Shown piece by piece: positions 45,366 to 55,678 of a stretch of DNA of 64,000 bases. A model generated the notes under the pieces. The model had not been told where the DNA came from. It did not search any database and saw only the letters and a list, made by a program, of their open reading frames with translations. Every line of letters starts with the position of its first letter. Within the stretch, counting starts at the first letter, position 1. This DNA comes from Polynucleobacter sp. AM-26B4 (GTDB lineage: Bacteria > Pseudomonadota > Gammaproteobacteria > Burkholderiales > Burkholderiaceae). The stretch is from the NCBI RefSeq assembly GCF_018882285.1, contig NZ_JACVOT010000001.1:937916-1001915 (forward strand). The letters run 5' to 3'. The position numbers and the translations under genes are program-made.

Positions 45366-45394
45366 AAAAAACGCCGCAAATGCGGCGTTTTTTA
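45366..45394. terminator. Strong bidirectional-looking terminator after ctaE
   Basis: ACGCCGCA-AA-TGCGGCGT is an eight-pair perfect stem flanked by A-run and T-run, so it can terminate both the oxidase transcript and the convergent DUF2909 gene. Confidence 0.92.
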
Positions 45395-45458
45395 ATACAG
45401 TGGTGAATGTTGGGTCAGTCTGTTGGTTCAGTCGTTTTAGTTCAGTGCGGTTGATTAA

Positions 45459-45668
45459 TTAGGCTGAAACACGGATGCCAGTACTTTGGATGTAGCCCAA
45501 GGTGTGAGCAACCCAAATGCCAGCAAAGAGAACAATCGATAGACCAATGCGAAGCATCAGGGAGTAAACAGTTTTTGAGCTTTTGCCTTTATCGCGCATC
45601 ATAAAAAACAAGGCGGAGCCTAGGCTGCCCAAAATTAACAAGAAAGCTATAGGGATAATCCAATTCAT
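45459..45668 (-). CDS. DUF2909 twin transmembrane protein
   Basis: A 69-residue protein with two membrane helices (IIPIAFLLILGSLGSALFFM and LSIVLFAGIWVAHTLGYI) joined by MRDKGKSSKTVYSLMLR. This is the DUF2909 'twin transmembrane' family that accompanies oxidase assembly genes in betaproteobacteria. ATG 45668 is chosen because upstream codons lack family similarity. Divergent from surf1 with a 24-base gap. Confidence 0.8.
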   Translation of the reverse strand: MNWIIPIAFLLILGSLGSALFFMMRDKGKSSKTVYSLMLRIGLSIVLFAGIWVAHTLGYIQSTGIRVSA

Positions 45669-45692
45669 AGGGGTACATCGTATCATTGCTTT

Positions 45693-46445
45693 ATGTTGAG
45701 AAGATTAGTTTTATCGCGTCCGATTGCAACAGCTGCAACCATGATTGTTTGTTCAGTGGGATTGTCTTTGGGTTTTTGGCAATTGGATCGGATGCAGCAA
45801 AAATTAATGCTTGCAGCAGATATAGCTAAAAAAGAAGAGTCTCGCCCTTTGTTGGCGAATGATAAAGATTGGCAATTGAGTGAAGTTAAGCACCACAGAA
45901 TGATAGCTAGAGGCGTTTATTTGGAAGATCAATCTGTGTGGCTAGAGAATAGACCGCACCCTCAAGGAAGAGATCCTAAGACAGGTATTTCCACAGGCTT
46001 TTTAGTGATGACTCCTTTGAAACTAGATGGTAGTCAGAGAGTGTTGTGGATTAACCGCGGCTGGGCTCCACGTGACGGCATGAATCGAGAGGCATTACCA
46101 AAGATCAGTACGCCATCAGGACCAGTTCAAGTAGAAGGTTTGGCGTTTGAGTATCCTTCACGCGTCATGAGCATGGGTACTCAAGGTTCGTCAGCAGAAA
46201 GTCAAAAAATTCAGCAAAATCTTGATATTCAAAAACAATCAAAGTATTTGGGTTTCGATTATTTACCTTTTGTTTTGAGGGAAGTTGCAGCAGCCAATGA
46301 TGATGGTTTACAAAGAGATTGGCCGTCGATGACAACTGGTGTTGAAAAACATCAGGGATACGCATTTCAGTGGTTTGCACTGACCGTTTTTGCACTTTTA
46401 TTTTGGTTAATTACAGGTATCTTAAGGAAGAAAATTGATGAATAA
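45693..46445 (+). CDS. SURF1 family oxidase assembly protein
   Basis: A 250-residue SURF1 homologue aiding heme a insertion into subunit I. Two membrane helices at the ends (ATAAMIV-like ATAATMIVCSVGLSLGFWQL; FQWFALTVFALLFWLITGI) enclose a periplasmic domain with GVYLEDQSVWLENRP, INRGWAPRD and HQGYAFQWFAL. It overlaps the next gene by eight bases. Opens the surf1–ctaA–ctaB–sco unit. Confidence 0.92.
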   Translation: MLRRLVLSRPIATAATMIVCSVGLSLGFWQLDRMQQKLMLAADIAKKEESRPLLANDKDWQLSEVKHHRMIARGVYLEDQSVWLENRPHPQGRDPKTGISTGFLVMTPLKLDGSQRVLWINRGWAPRDGMNREALPKISTPSGPVQVEGLAFEYPSRVMSMGTQGSSAESQKIQQNLDIQKQSKYLGFDYLPFVLREVAAANDDGLQRDWPSMTTGVEKHQGYAFQWFALTVFALLFWLITGILRKKIDE

Positions 46446-47100
46446 AGACAGTGATTTAAATCCACTGATTCCAGCTTCGGAGGGCCAGAGCATTGATGCG
46501 GCCACCAAGCGTGGACGTATTCAGATGATCTTGTTGTTTTTGGTATGCGCTGCTCCAGTCATTGTTTCTTATTTCACTTTTTATGTGATCAAGCCAGCGG
46601 GCGGTAATACAAAAATTGGAGAGCTAGTTTATCCAGTCCAAAGTGCGCCAGTAGATTCAATTGATGCACCACTGCAAGGAAAGTGGACCATGTTGATTGC
46701 GCGCCCAAGCGCGGAGTGCAAGGTTGGCAATGATCAGTGCGTTAACTTACTGTATTTAATGCGACAGGTACGCATTGCCATGGGTCGAGAGAGTCAGAGG
46801 GTGCAATTGGTTTGGTTGGTGACCGATCAAGGTGATATTGATCCTGAGATTGCTAAGGCCTATGACCAAGAGGTAGCAGGATTTACTTTTGTGAGGATGC
46901 CAAAAGATCCAGCTAAAAAGAATGAAGTTGAAAAATGGCTTGAATTGGATGGAAAAAAATCAGCGATTCATTTATTGGATCCACGTGCTGACAGAATGAT
47001 GCGGTTTGCAACTGATAAAGAAGTTCCTGACTTTAAAAAGACATCCAAGGATTTAGAAAAATTATTGAAGTGGAATGCCACGGGTAAGGCTACACAATAA
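46438..47100 (+). CDS. Membrane protein of the heme A/oxidase assembly unit, thioredoxin-like
   Basis: A 220-residue single-pass protein (LLFLVCAAPVIVSYFTFYVI, about residues 30–50) with a periplasmic domain. The stretch GKWTMLIARPSAECKVGNDQCVNLLYLMRQVRIAMG resembles a Sco/thioredoxin fold in which the Cys motif is spaced C-x5-C rather than C-x3-C. It is always between surf1 and ctaA in related bacteria, so an oxidase assembly role is probable; metal binding is unproven. ATG 46438 overlaps the surf1 stop; TTG 46435 is less likely. Confidence 0.72.
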   Translation: MNKDSDLNPLIPASEGQSIDAATKRGRIQMILLFLVCAAPVIVSYFTFYVIKPAGGNTKIGELVYPVQSAPVDSIDAPLQGKWTMLIARPSAECKVGNDQCVNLLYLMRQVRIAMGRESQRVQLVWLVTDQGDIDPEIAKAYDQEVAGFTFVRMPKDPAKKNEVEKWLELDGKKSAIHLLDPRADRMMRFATDKEVPDFKKTSKDLEKLLKWNATGKATQ

Positions 47101-48209
47101 TGAGCTTGATTGCCTGGATACAGTTGTTATTGATTGGTGCCGCTATTGGCGCAGTCTTGTTACTGATCATGTGGTGGAAATTCAAGCAATTTAGCTTTCA
47201 TCGCTTGGTTTTATTAACGGTATTTTTCACCTTTGATTTAATTTTGTTTGGCGCCTTTACTCGTTTAACAGACTCAGGCTTGGGCTGTCCAGATTGGCCT
47301 GGATGTTATGGTGTATCAAATCCAATTGCAGCCTTAGCCCAGATACGAGAAGCTGAAAGTTTGATGCCAACTGGTCCAGTAACACTAAGTAAAGCATGGA
47401 TAGAAATGTTGCATCGTTACTTTGCTATGGGTGTTGGCTTTTTAATCATCATCTTGGTTGTTTGGTCTTGGATGAAGAAGCAGGCCATTGGAGCAAAGAT
47501 CAGCAGAACATCCATCGGCATTTTGATCTTGGTATGTGTTCAAGGTGCATTTGGTGCATGGACTGTGACGCTCAAGTTGCAACCAGTGATTGTGACGATT
47601 CATTTGATGCTGGGCTTAACTTTGTTGGCCGCATTGACCTACTTATCAAGTTTGAGTTCTCGTTTGCACGCAAATGCAGATTTGAGGCCAGTTAGAACTG
47701 ATGTGCCATTTAAGAAAATTGCCTGGATTGTTTTAGCCATTTTGATTCTGCAGATTTTCTTGGGTGGTTGGGTCAGTACCAATTACGCCGTTTTAGCTTG
47801 CGATGATTTTCCCTTGTGTCATGGCGCATGGTATCCAGAGATGAATTTCTCCGAAGGGTTCTCTTTGTGGCGTGAGCTTGGTAAGGCCGCCGACGGAGAT
47901 CACTTAAGTATTGAAGCCTTGAAAGCGATTCATTGGACTCATCGGGTGGGTGCAATTTTTGCAGTGCTGGCGGTTTTTTACTTGGCCTCTAAGTTATGGC
48001 TTGTTTCAAAAACTAATTCAACATCTACAATCAAGTTTTGGGCAACAGCATTATTTGGCCTAGGTCTTTTGCAAGTGATTACTGGCATGAGCAATATTAT
48101 TTTGGATTGGCCATTGCTAGCAGCTGTCTTGCACACCGGCGGTGCTGCTGCGATGGTATTTGTGATGATCAGAGTTGTTAACATTGATCATGAAAGGCTT
48201 TCTTCATGA
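47100..48209 (+). CDS. ctaA: Heme A synthase (CtaA/COX15)
   Basis: A 369-residue, eight-helix membrane enzyme oxidising the C8 methyl of heme O to give heme A. Conserved features are [22 protein letters not shown] with its Cys pair, heme-ligand His in [12 protein letters not shown] and TIHLMLGL, and the repeated half-motif [25 protein letters not shown]. One-base overlap with the upstream gene and ATGA overlap with ctaB. Confidence 0.95.
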   Translation: MSLIAWIQLLLIGAAIGAVLLLIMWWKFKQFSFHRLVLLTVFFTFDLILFGAFTRLTDSGLGCPDWPGCYGVSNPIAALAQIREAESLMPTGPVTLSKAWIEMLHRYFAMGVGFLIIILVVWSWMKKQAIGAKISRTSIGILILVCVQGAFGAWTVTLKLQPVIVTIHLMLGLTLLAALTYLSSLSSRLHANADLRPVRTDVPFKKIAWIVLAILILQIFLGGWVSTNYAVLACDDFPLCHGAWYPEMNFSEGFSLWRELGKAADGDHLSIEALKAIHWTHRVGAIFAVLAVFYLASKLWLVSKTNSTSTIKFWATALFGLGLLQVITGMSNIILDWPLLAAVLHTGGAAAMVFVMIRVVNIDHERLSS

Positions 48210-49087
48210 CTCAAGCTAATTTAGCGCCAATGAAAAAATGGCAACAGTACTGGGCTTTGACCAAGCCCAGGGTGACACAGCTCGCTGTTTTTTGCGCGAT
48301 CATCGGTATGTTTTTGGCAACACCTGGAATGGTTCCTTGGTCTGTATTGATTGGCGGTTCTATTGGTATTTGGTTATTGGCTGGCGCGGCCTTTGCCGTG
48401 AATTGTTTGGTCGAGCAAAAGCTTGATGCCAAGATGAGAAGAACTGCTTGGCGACCTTCAGCCACTGGCGAGCTTGGTCAAAAACAAATCATAGTATTTG
48501 CATTGGTGATAGGTTTGGCTGGCATGGTACTGCTATGGAATTTTGCCAATCCATTGACCATGTGGGCAACGCTCATCACTTTTGTTGGCTATGCAATTAT
48601 TTACACTTTGTTACTCAAGCCAGCAACGCCACAGAATATTGTGATTGGTGGCTTGTCTGGAGCTATGCCGCCAGCTTTGGGATGGGCGGCTGTGGCCAAT
48701 GATTTACCTGCTGAGGCTTGGTTATTGGTCTTAATCATCTTTACTTGGACGCCACCGCATTTCTGGGCATTGGCTTTATATCGTCGTGAAGATTACAAAC
48801 AATCTGGCTTGCCAATGTTGCCTGTCACGCATGGTGAAAGATTCACGCTCTTGCACATTTTGCTCTACACCTTGGTTTTGATTGCAGCCACAATCCTGCC
48901 ATTTATTTACAAGATGAGCGGTTATTTTTATTTGGTATCAGCTTTGGTATTGGGCGGGATGTTCTTGGCTTACGCCATTGCACTATTTAGAAATTATTCG
49001 GACGATCTTGCTAAACGAACGTTTAGATTTTCGATCATTTATCTTTCATTATTATTTGCAGCCCTTTTAATCGATCACTACCTATGA
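48206..49087 (+). CDS. ctaB: Heme O synthase (protoheme IX farnesyltransferase)
   Basis: A 293-residue UbiA-superfamily prenyltransferase that farnesylates heme B. The first Asp-rich-type motif is replaced by the family's [19 protein letters not shown], and the second is [19 protein letters not shown]. Start [18 protein letters not shown] is typical. Overlaps ctaA and sco by ATGA, indicating a tightly coupled heme A pathway. Confidence 0.96.
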   Translation: MTQANLAPMKKWQQYWALTKPRVTQLAVFCAIIGMFLATPGMVPWSVLIGGSIGIWLLAGAAFAVNCLVEQKLDAKMRRTAWRPSATGELGQKQIIVFALVIGLAGMVLLWNFANPLTMWATLITFVGYAIIYTLLLKPATPQNIVIGGLSGAMPPALGWAAVANDLPAEAWLLVLIIFTWTPPHFWALALYRREDYKQSGLPMLPVTHGERFTLLHILLYTLVLIAATILPFIYKMSGYFYLVSALVLGGMFLAYAIALFRNYSDDLAKRTFRFSIIYLSLLFAALLIDHYL

Positions 49088-49692
49088 CATTTCAAATACT
49101 TAACCAGCGCTTTTTTGCGCGCGCTTTACTGGCTGTCTTGACTGTCTTTGGTGTCATGGCCTGCTCTAATCAAAATATCAAATTTAACAATGTGGACATC
49201 ACAGGTAGCAAGGCATTTGGTAAAGATTTTTCTTTGATTGACCATAACGGTAAAAGAAGACAGTTATCAGAGTTCAAAGGACAGTTGGTGGTGATGTTCT
49301 ATGGTTACACACAGTGTCCAGATGTTTGCCCAACCACCATGACTGAAATGCAAGGTGTGATGGAGTTACTAGGTAAGGATGCTAGTCGTGTGCAGGTGAT
49401 GTTTGTCACGGTTGATCCTGAGCGCGATACCCAAGAGTTGTTGTCTCAGTATGTTCCGGCTTTTGATAAACGCTTTTTGGGCTTAAGACCGCAATCAGCT
49501 GAAGAGTTAGAAAAAATCACCAAAGACTTCAAAGTTTTTTATAGCAAAGTGCCGGGCAAGAGCCCTACAAGCTACACCATTGATCACACAGCAGGCAGTT
49601 ACGTTTTTGATACAAAGGGTCAGCTAAGATTATTTTTAAAGCATCAGCAGGGCCCTAAGCCTATTGCAGAAGATTTAAAAAAGTTACTTTGA
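49084..49692 (+). CDS. SCO1/SenC copper chaperone, lipoprotein
   Basis: A 202-residue thioredoxin-fold copper protein that helps to metallate CuA of subunit II. A lipoprotein-like signal ([17 protein letters not shown]) anchors it; the copper site is [11 protein letters not shown] (C-x3-C) plus His in [13 protein letters not shown]. Last gene of the unit; converges on rpoH with 37 bases between, without a clear hairpin. Confidence 0.94.
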   Translation: MTFQILNQRFFARALLAVLTVFGVMACSNQNIKFNNVDITGSKAFGKDFSLIDHNGKRRQLSEFKGQLVVMFYGYTQCPDVCPTTMTEMQGVMELLGKDASRVQVMFVTVDPERDTQELLSQYVPAFDKRFLGLRPQSAEELEKITKDFKVFYSKVPGKSPTSYTIDHTAGSYVFDTKGQLRLFLKHQQGPKPIAEDLKKLL

Positions 49693-49729
49693 AGTTCTGT
49701 TGAGTGAAGCAGTTGAGTTAAAAAATGAT

Positions 49730-50590
49730 TTAGGCAGTTAATGCTAACTTCATTTTTTTCAACGCAGCAGCTTCTATTTGACGCACGCGCTCGGCGGAAA
49801 TGTTGAATTCTGCAGCAAGATCATGCAAAGTGCTTCCGCCGGTTCCGTCATCCGTTACATCTAGCCAGCGCGAAGCCACAATCTTGCGACTGCGATCGTC
49901 TAAGCTTGCCAAGGCCTTTTCAATGCCTGGCCCTTGTAATTGACGTGCTTCTTCGCGTGCCAATACTTCAGAAGGCTCATAGCGATTGTCTGATAACCAG
50001 TTGATTGGAGCATAAGATTCATCATCTGATGAGTCTGCTTCAATGGCCACATCACCACCACTCAATCGTTTCTCCATTTCTCGCACATCTTCCTGACGAA
50101 CATCCAGCGCTTTGGCAAGATGATCAATTTCAGATGGAGAAAGAGCATTCAAAGTTGGTTTGTTGCTGCGCAAGTTAAAGAATAATTTGCGATGAGCTTT
50201 GGTTGTGGCAATTTTCACCATTCTCCAATTGCGAAGAATGTATTCGTGAATTTCTGCTTTGATCCAATGAATTGAATAAGTCACTAAACGAGTGCCTTGT
50301 TCAGGGTCATATCGTTTTACTGCTTTCATGAGGCCAATATTGCCCTCTTGGATCAAGTCCGCATGAGGGATGCCATAGCCAAGGTATTGGCGAGCAATTG
50401 ACACCACCAAACGAAGGTGTGACATCACCAATGTTTTGGCAGCGTCTAAATTTTCATGATCCCTGAATTCGCGGGCAAGGCGAATCTCGTCTGATGCGCT
50501 GAGCATGGGCAGACGATTAACGCTAGAAATGTAAGCATCAACACTGCCCACATTTAATTGCATTGGAATCATGGCATTCATATTAGTCAT
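49730..50590 (-). CDS. rpoH: RNA polymerase heat-shock sigma factor RpoH
   Basis: A 286-residue sigma-32. Region 2 includes IRLAREFRDHENLDAAKTLVMSHLRLVV and DLIQEGNIGLMKAVKRYDPEQGTRLVTYSIHWIKAEIHEYI. The RpoH box appears as HRKLFFNLRSNKP, and region 4 ends with LHDLAAEFNISAERVRQIEAAALKKMK. A perfect CIRCE element lies ten bases before the start, so the HrcA repressor probably controls it. ftsY lies upstream in the same orientation, as in E. coli, but ftsE and ftsX are absent from between them. Confidence 0.96.
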   Translation of the reverse strand: MTNMNAMIPMQLNVGSVDAYISSVNRLPMLSASDEIRLAREFRDHENLDAAKTLVMSHLRLVVSIARQYLGYGIPHADLIQEGNIGLMKAVKRYDPEQGTRLVTYSIHWIKAEIHEYILRNWRMVKIATTKAHRKLFFNLRSNKPTLNALSPSEIDHLAKALDVRQEDVREMEKRLSGGDVAIEADSSDDESYAPINWLSDNRYEPSEVLAREEARQLQGPGIEKALASLDDRSRKIVASRWLDVTDDGTGGSTLHDLAAEFNISAERVRQIEAAALKKMKLALTA

Positions 50591-50599
50591 ACCTCTATA

Positions 50600-50626
50600 T
50601 TAGCACTCCTGACATTAGAGTGCTAA
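50600..50626. promoter_or_regulatory. CIRCE element (HrcA operator) before rpoH
   Basis: TTAGCACTC-N9-GAGTGCTAA is an exact match to the CIRCE inverted repeat, with both nine-base arms and the nine-base spacer conserved. It lies between the rpoH start codon and the end of ftsY, in the expected 5' untranslated or promoter region of rpoH. Confidence 0.95.
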
Positions 50627-50661
50627 TTTATGTATAACCATATGATTTATATAGAAATAAA

Positions 50662-51555
50662 TTATTTTGGAATCAAGGATTTAGCGAATTCTGAGGCATT
50701 GAATGGCTTCAAATCAGACAGTTGTTCGCCTAGGCCAATCGCAAGAACGCTGGGGGGGTTATCCGATAGTTCTGAGGCAATCGCACACAAGATACCGCCT
50801 TTGGCTGTTCCATCAAGCTTAGTGACGATGATGCCAGTTAGATTAAGAGCCTCATGGAAGGCTTTGACCTGAGCCATTCCATTTTGACCAGTGTTGCCAT
50901 CAATCACCAAAATGGTCTCGTGTGGAGCCGATTCTTGTGCCTTACCGATGACTCGTTTGACTTTTTTTAGCTCATCCATGAGGTGGGCTTGGGTCGATAG
51001 TCTGCCAGCGGTATCAATGATGACAATATCTTGTTGACGTGATTGACCGGCTTTGACTGCATCATGGGCAACCGCAGCTGAATCACCACTCTCTTGAGCG
51101 ATGACAGCCACTTGGTTGCGTTCTCCCCAGGCGATCAGCTGCTCTCTAGCGGCGGCTCTAAAGGTGTCTCCTGCTCCTAATAAAACCTTGCGCCCAGTTT
51201 GCTGAAAATGATGACAAATTTTGCCAATGCTGGTTGTTTTGCCAGCCCCATTAACTCCCACGATGAGCCATACAGTGGGCTGCCCTGGATTAACAGGTAA
51301 AAATTCCAGTGGATTTTGGGGTCTTTCAAGTTTGCTTAAGAGTTTTTCTACCAATGTGGCTAGAATCATCTTGAGATCATCAGCAGATTCAGCTTTTTGA
51401 TTTTTTGCTTCACGGCGAAGTTGACTGATCAGGGTTTGAGTGGCGCTCATGCCAACATCTCCCAATAGAAGTGCTTCTTCTAGGGATTCGTACCATTGTT
51501 CATCAACTTTTTGAAGATTAAATAGGTTTGATAAGGTTTTACGTAATCCGAACAT
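50662..51555 (-). CDS. ftsY: Signal recognition particle receptor FtsY
   Basis: A 297-residue SRP GTPase with NG domains only: a helical N domain, then G1 GVNGAGKTTSIGKI, DTFRAAAREQL, DTAGRL, the TKLDGTAKGG loop and the closing IGLGEQLSDLKPFNA. It lacks the long acidic A domain of E. coli FtsY (497), so membrane binding rests on the N-terminal amphipathic helix (MFGLRKTLSNLFNLQ). Divergent from the M16 peptidase pair. Confidence 0.96.
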   Translation of the reverse strand: MFGLRKTLSNLFNLQKVDEQWYESLEEALLLGDVGMSATQTLISQLRREAKNQKAESADDLKMILATLVEKLLSKLERPQNPLEFLPVNPGQPTVWLIVGVNGAGKTTSIGKICHHFQQTGRKVLLGAGDTFRAAAREQLIAWGERNQVAVIAQESGDSAAVAHDAVKAGQSRQQDIVIIDTAGRLSTQAHLMDELKKVKRVIGKAQESAPHETILVIDGNTGQNGMAQVKAFHEALNLTGIIVTKLDGTAKGGILCAIASELSDNPPSVLAIGLGEQLSDLKPFNASEFAKSLIPK

Positions 51556-51576
51556 GACCGATACAATTGATTAATT

Positions 51577-52986
51577 ATGAGCATATTAACAACCCTGGCA
51601 GGTCGTGCGCTAACTTTTTGTGGTGCCGCAATTATTTCATTTAGCGCGTATGCACAAAATGCCCCCCAGAAAACTCTGAACACTCACGAGTTTCAGCTAT
51701 CAAATGGGATGAAAGTGATTGTGCGCGAGGATCATCGTGCCCCAACCGTGGCACACATGATTTGGTATCGTGCGGGATCCATGGATGAGGTCAATGGCAA
51801 AACAGGTGTGGCTCATGTGCTAGAGCACATGATGTTCAAGGGCACCAAAAATTTAAAGCCAGGTGAGTTTTCTAAAAAAGTAGCCGCTGTTGGTGGTCGA
51901 GACAATGCATTTACCAGCAAAGACTATACGGCTTATTTTCAGCAAATTGAAAAAAGTCATTTACCTGCGATGATGGCCTTAGAAGCTGATCGCATGCAAA
52001 ACCTGCAAATCGATAAAGAAGAATTTGCAAAAGAAATTCAAGTGGTGATGGAAGAGCGCCGCTTGAGAACGGACGATCAATCGCAAGCCATTGTTTATGA
52101 GCAATTGATGGCTACTGCATTTACCAACAGCCCATACCGTCACCCGATCATTGGTTGGATGGATGATTTAAAAAATATGACTTACCTCGATGCGCTTGAG
52201 TGGTATCAAGACTGGTATGCCCCTAATAATGCTGTATTGGTGGTAAGTGGTGATGTGCTTCCAGGTGATGTCAAAGCTTTGGCAGAAAAATACTACGGAG
52301 CTGTTCCTGCAAAAAAAATCAAGGAGAGAAAGCCTCAGATCGAAGTTCCTCAAATTGGCACGAGAAGAATTGTGGTGAAGGCACCTGCAGAAAATCCAGC
52401 AATTACTTTTGCTTGGAAAGCTCCAAAAATTGAGCCGAGTGATTTGAACGTGATTGATCCTTATGCTCTAAGTGTTTTATCTGCCATTTTGGATGGGCAT
52501 GCAAACTCAAGATTAAATCGACAAATGGTGATAGATCAACGTTTGGCTGATAGTGTCGATGCTTCTTACGGAATGTCAGGTAGAGGCCCGCAGCTATTTT
52601 CAATTTCAGCAAGCCCTGCTAAAGGTAAAAGCCTTGTTCTCATTGAAGAAAAAATCAGAAAGATATTGGCAGACATCAAGGCCAATGGTGTGAGCAATGC
52701 TGAGTTAGATCGGGTTAAATCACAGCTAGTTTCATCTCAGATCTATAAACGTGATTCAATTTTTGCGCAGGCCATGGAAATTGCGATTGCAGAAATGAAC
52801 GGTATTTCATGGAAATATTTGGACGATATGTTGCTCAATGTCCAGAAAGTTAAATCAGAAGATATTCAGAGAGTAGTTGAAAAATACCTCATTGATGATT
52901 CATTAACGGTCGCAACTTTAGATCCTCAAGCAATTCAAAAGAAACCCGCTGATGCGCAAGCCATGCCTTCAGGAATGAGGCACTAA
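51577..52986 (+). CDS. M16 family zinc peptidase, catalytic partner
   Basis: A 469-residue pitrilysin-family peptidase with a signal peptide (LTFCGAAIISFSAYAQ), so periplasmic. The inverted zinc motif H-x2-E-H is in HVLEHMMFKGTKN (about residue 85), with the distal Glu about 75 residues later in EIQVVMEERRLRTDD. It precedes a second M16 protein lacking this motif by one base; such pairs form heterodimers in which one chain is catalytic. Confidence 0.92.
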   Translation: MSILTTLAGRALTFCGAAIISFSAYAQNAPQKTLNTHEFQLSNGMKVIVREDHRAPTVAHMIWYRAGSMDEVNGKTGVAHVLEHMMFKGTKNLKPGEFSKKVAAVGGRDNAFTSKDYTAYFQQIEKSHLPAMMALEADRMQNLQIDKEEFAKEIQVVMEERRLRTDDQSQAIVYEQLMATAFTNSPYRHPIIGWMDDLKNMTYLDALEWYQDWYAPNNAVLVVSGDVLPGDVKALAEKYYGAVPAKKIKERKPQIEVPQIGTRRIVVKAPAENPAITFAWKAPKIEPSDLNVIDPYALSVLSAILDGHANSRLNRQMVIDQRLADSVDASYGMSGRGPQLFSISASPAKGKSLVLIEEKIRKILADIKANGVSNAELDRVKSQLVSSQIYKRDSIFAQAMEIAIAEMNGISWKYLDDMLLNVQKVKSEDIQRVVEKYLIDDSLTVATLDPQAIQKKPADAQAMPSGMRH

Positions 52987-52987
52987 G

Positions 52988-54307
52988 ATGAAAAAAATAC
53001 TAGCAACCATTGTTTTAAGTTTTGCCACAACGCTGACTCAAGCAAATGCAGTCATCAATCATTGGGTGCATAGCAGTGGCGCCTTGGTTTATTTGGTTGA
53101 AGCCAGAACCATACCGATGATTGATTTACAAATTGATTGGTATGCTGGTTCAGTCAATGATCCTAAAGAGAAGTTGGGGTTGGCTGCTATGACAGCAAGC
53201 CTGATTGATAAGGGTTCCATGGTTAATGGGCGCCTGATGTCTGAGACATCTGTATCTGATCGTTTGGCTGATCTTGGTGCAGGTTTAAGTTTCAGCGCTA
53301 GTGCTGAGCGCGCCAGTATGCGTTTACGCACCTTGAGCGATGAAAAGAAAAAAGCAGCCGCTATTGATTTGGCAAGTTCTGTGCTGAAGGCACCAGTGTT
53401 CGATTCTAGAATTCTTAAAAGAGAGCAGGAGCGGACTGTCTCAGCAATCAAAGAAGCTGACTTGAAACCTGAAACAAAGTTATCAAAAGAATTTGATCGT
53501 CAAATGTATGGTCAACATCCTTTTGCTGATTCGCCAACCATCAAAACAATTCAAGCCATCAAATCTGAGGACCTCAAGCGTTTTTATGCCTCGAGGTATG
53601 CTGCAAAAGGAAGCAAAATCACCGTTGTTGGTGATATTGGACGGGCTGAATTAGATCAACTGCTTGATCGACTGATGTCATCGATACCTAGAGAGATGAA
53701 AGAGCAGCAGCAAGTTCCTGATGTTTTGAAATTTGATAAAAATAAGCAAGCAAATTTAGTGATCAAAATTCCTCATGAGGCTCAGCAAGCTCATATCTCA
53801 ATGGGAATGCCTGCAATCGCAAGAAAAGATCCAGACTACTTCCCTATGTTGGTAGGTAATTACATTTTGGGTGGCGGCGGTTTTGTTTCTCGTCTTGTGA
53901 AAGAGGTTCGCGAAAAAAGAGGCTTGGCTTATAGTGTCTATAGCTATGTCGCGCCAGGAAGACAGATTGGCCCATACGTGGCTGGCATGCAAACTCAAAA
54001 AGCCCAAGCTGATTTAGCAGTTGATGTGATGAAAAAAACCATTGGTGATTTCATTGCAAACGGACCAACTGATGAAGAACTTCAAGCTGCGAAAAATAAT
54101 CTTGTGAATGGATTTCCTTTGAGGATTGATAGCAATCGCAAATTATTGGATAACGTCTCAAGTATTGCTTGGAACGATTTGCCTTTGGATACTCTGGATC
54201 AATGGACCAATGAACTGCGCAAAGTTACCAAGGAGCAGGTCATTGCAGCATTTAAAAAGAATTTGGATGTGAATCAGATGGTGACTGTGGTGGTTGGGGC
54301 TCCATGA
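52988..54307 (+). CDS. M16 family peptidase, non-catalytic partner
   Basis: A 439-residue M16-fold protein with signal peptide (LATIVLSFATTLTQANA). At the zinc-site position it reads KLGLAAMTASLIDKGS, so H-x2-E-H is lost. The C-terminal domain retains GGGGFVSRLVKEVREKRGLAYSVYSY, the substrate-binding region that contributes to the partner's active site. Loss of the motif is normal for the second member of this pair. ATGA overlap with rsmD. Confidence 0.9.
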   Translation: MKKILATIVLSFATTLTQANAVINHWVHSSGALVYLVEARTIPMIDLQIDWYAGSVNDPKEKLGLAAMTASLIDKGSMVNGRLMSETSVSDRLADLGAGLSFSASAERASMRLRTLSDEKKKAAAIDLASSVLKAPVFDSRILKREQERTVSAIKEADLKPETKLSKEFDRQMYGQHPFADSPTIKTIQAIKSEDLKRFYASRYAAKGSKITVVGDIGRAELDQLLDRLMSSIPREMKEQQQVPDVLKFDKNKQANLVIKIPHEAQQAHISMGMPAIARKDPDYFPMLVGNYILGGGGFVSRLVKEVREKRGLAYSVYSYVAPGRQIGPYVAGMQTQKAQADLAVDVMKKTIGDFIANGPTDEELQAAKNNLVNGFPLRIDSNRKLLDNVSSIAWNDLPLDTLDQWTNELRKVTKEQVIAAFKKNLDVNQMVTVVVGAP

Positions 54308-54903
54308 CACCTGGCAAGGTCAGAATCATTGGGGGCGCATGGCGTGGAAGATCAATCAAGGTGATTGATTCACCAGGCTTGAGGCCAACAGCAGATAGGA
54401 CCAGAGAAACTTTGTTCAATTGTTTGGGTCAGCGCGTTGATGATTTGATATGTTTTGATATGTTTGCAGGAACTGGTGCATTAGGTTTTGAAGCTTTGTC
54501 TCGTGGCGCTCAAAAAGTCACCATGATTGATGCCTCTAAACAAGCATACGATGCATTAAAAGAAAACTATCAAAATTTAGCCAAGGATGGGTCTTTGGGT
54601 ATTGCAGATTTCATCAAGGGTAGCGCCATCACAAGCGCTTCTAAGCAGCCAGATAATTCAATTGATATTTGCTTCATTGACCCTCCATTTTCAGAGGCAG
54701 GCTTGTTTATTGATGCCCTTAAGCAAGCGGTCAGGATTACCAAGAAAAATAGTGGTTCTGCCATTTATATTGAACACCCCAAAGAAATCAATCCTGAAAA
54801 ATTATTGAAAGAAATTGCAGAATATGGTGATTTTTGGGAAATTCGTCGTACCATACGTTCCGGGGTGGCAATTGGTACTTTGATGGCCCCTAAAACAATA
54901 TAA
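54304..54903 (+). CDS. rsmD: 16S rRNA (guanine(966)-N2)-methyltransferase
   Basis: A 199-residue RNA methyltransferase. Visible motifs are VRIIGGAWRGRSIKV at the start, RPTADRTRETLFNCLG, the SAM loop FDMFAGTGALGFEALSRGA and the catalytic DPPF in FIDPPFSEAG. Gene order rsmD–coaD–ferredoxin is conserved in proteobacteria. Confidence 0.96.
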   Translation: MTPGKVRIIGGAWRGRSIKVIDSPGLRPTADRTRETLFNCLGQRVDDLICFDMFAGTGALGFEALSRGAQKVTMIDASKQAYDALKENYQNLAKDGSLGIADFIKGSAITSASKQPDNSIDICFIDPPFSEAGLFIDALKQAVRITKKNSGSAIYIEHPKEINPEKLLKEIAEYGDFWEIRRTIRSGVAIGTLMAPKTI

Positions 54904-54912
54904 GTTGCTTAA

Positions 54913-55401
<489 letters not shown>

Positions 55402-55414
55402 TGACATTATTTAG

Positions 55415-55678
<264 letters not shown>

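Noticed and set aside
52988..54307. Second M16 peptidase as a decayed gene
   Set aside because: Loss of H-x2-E-H in the second member is the normal state of this heterodimeric pair, and the substrate-binding motif is intact.
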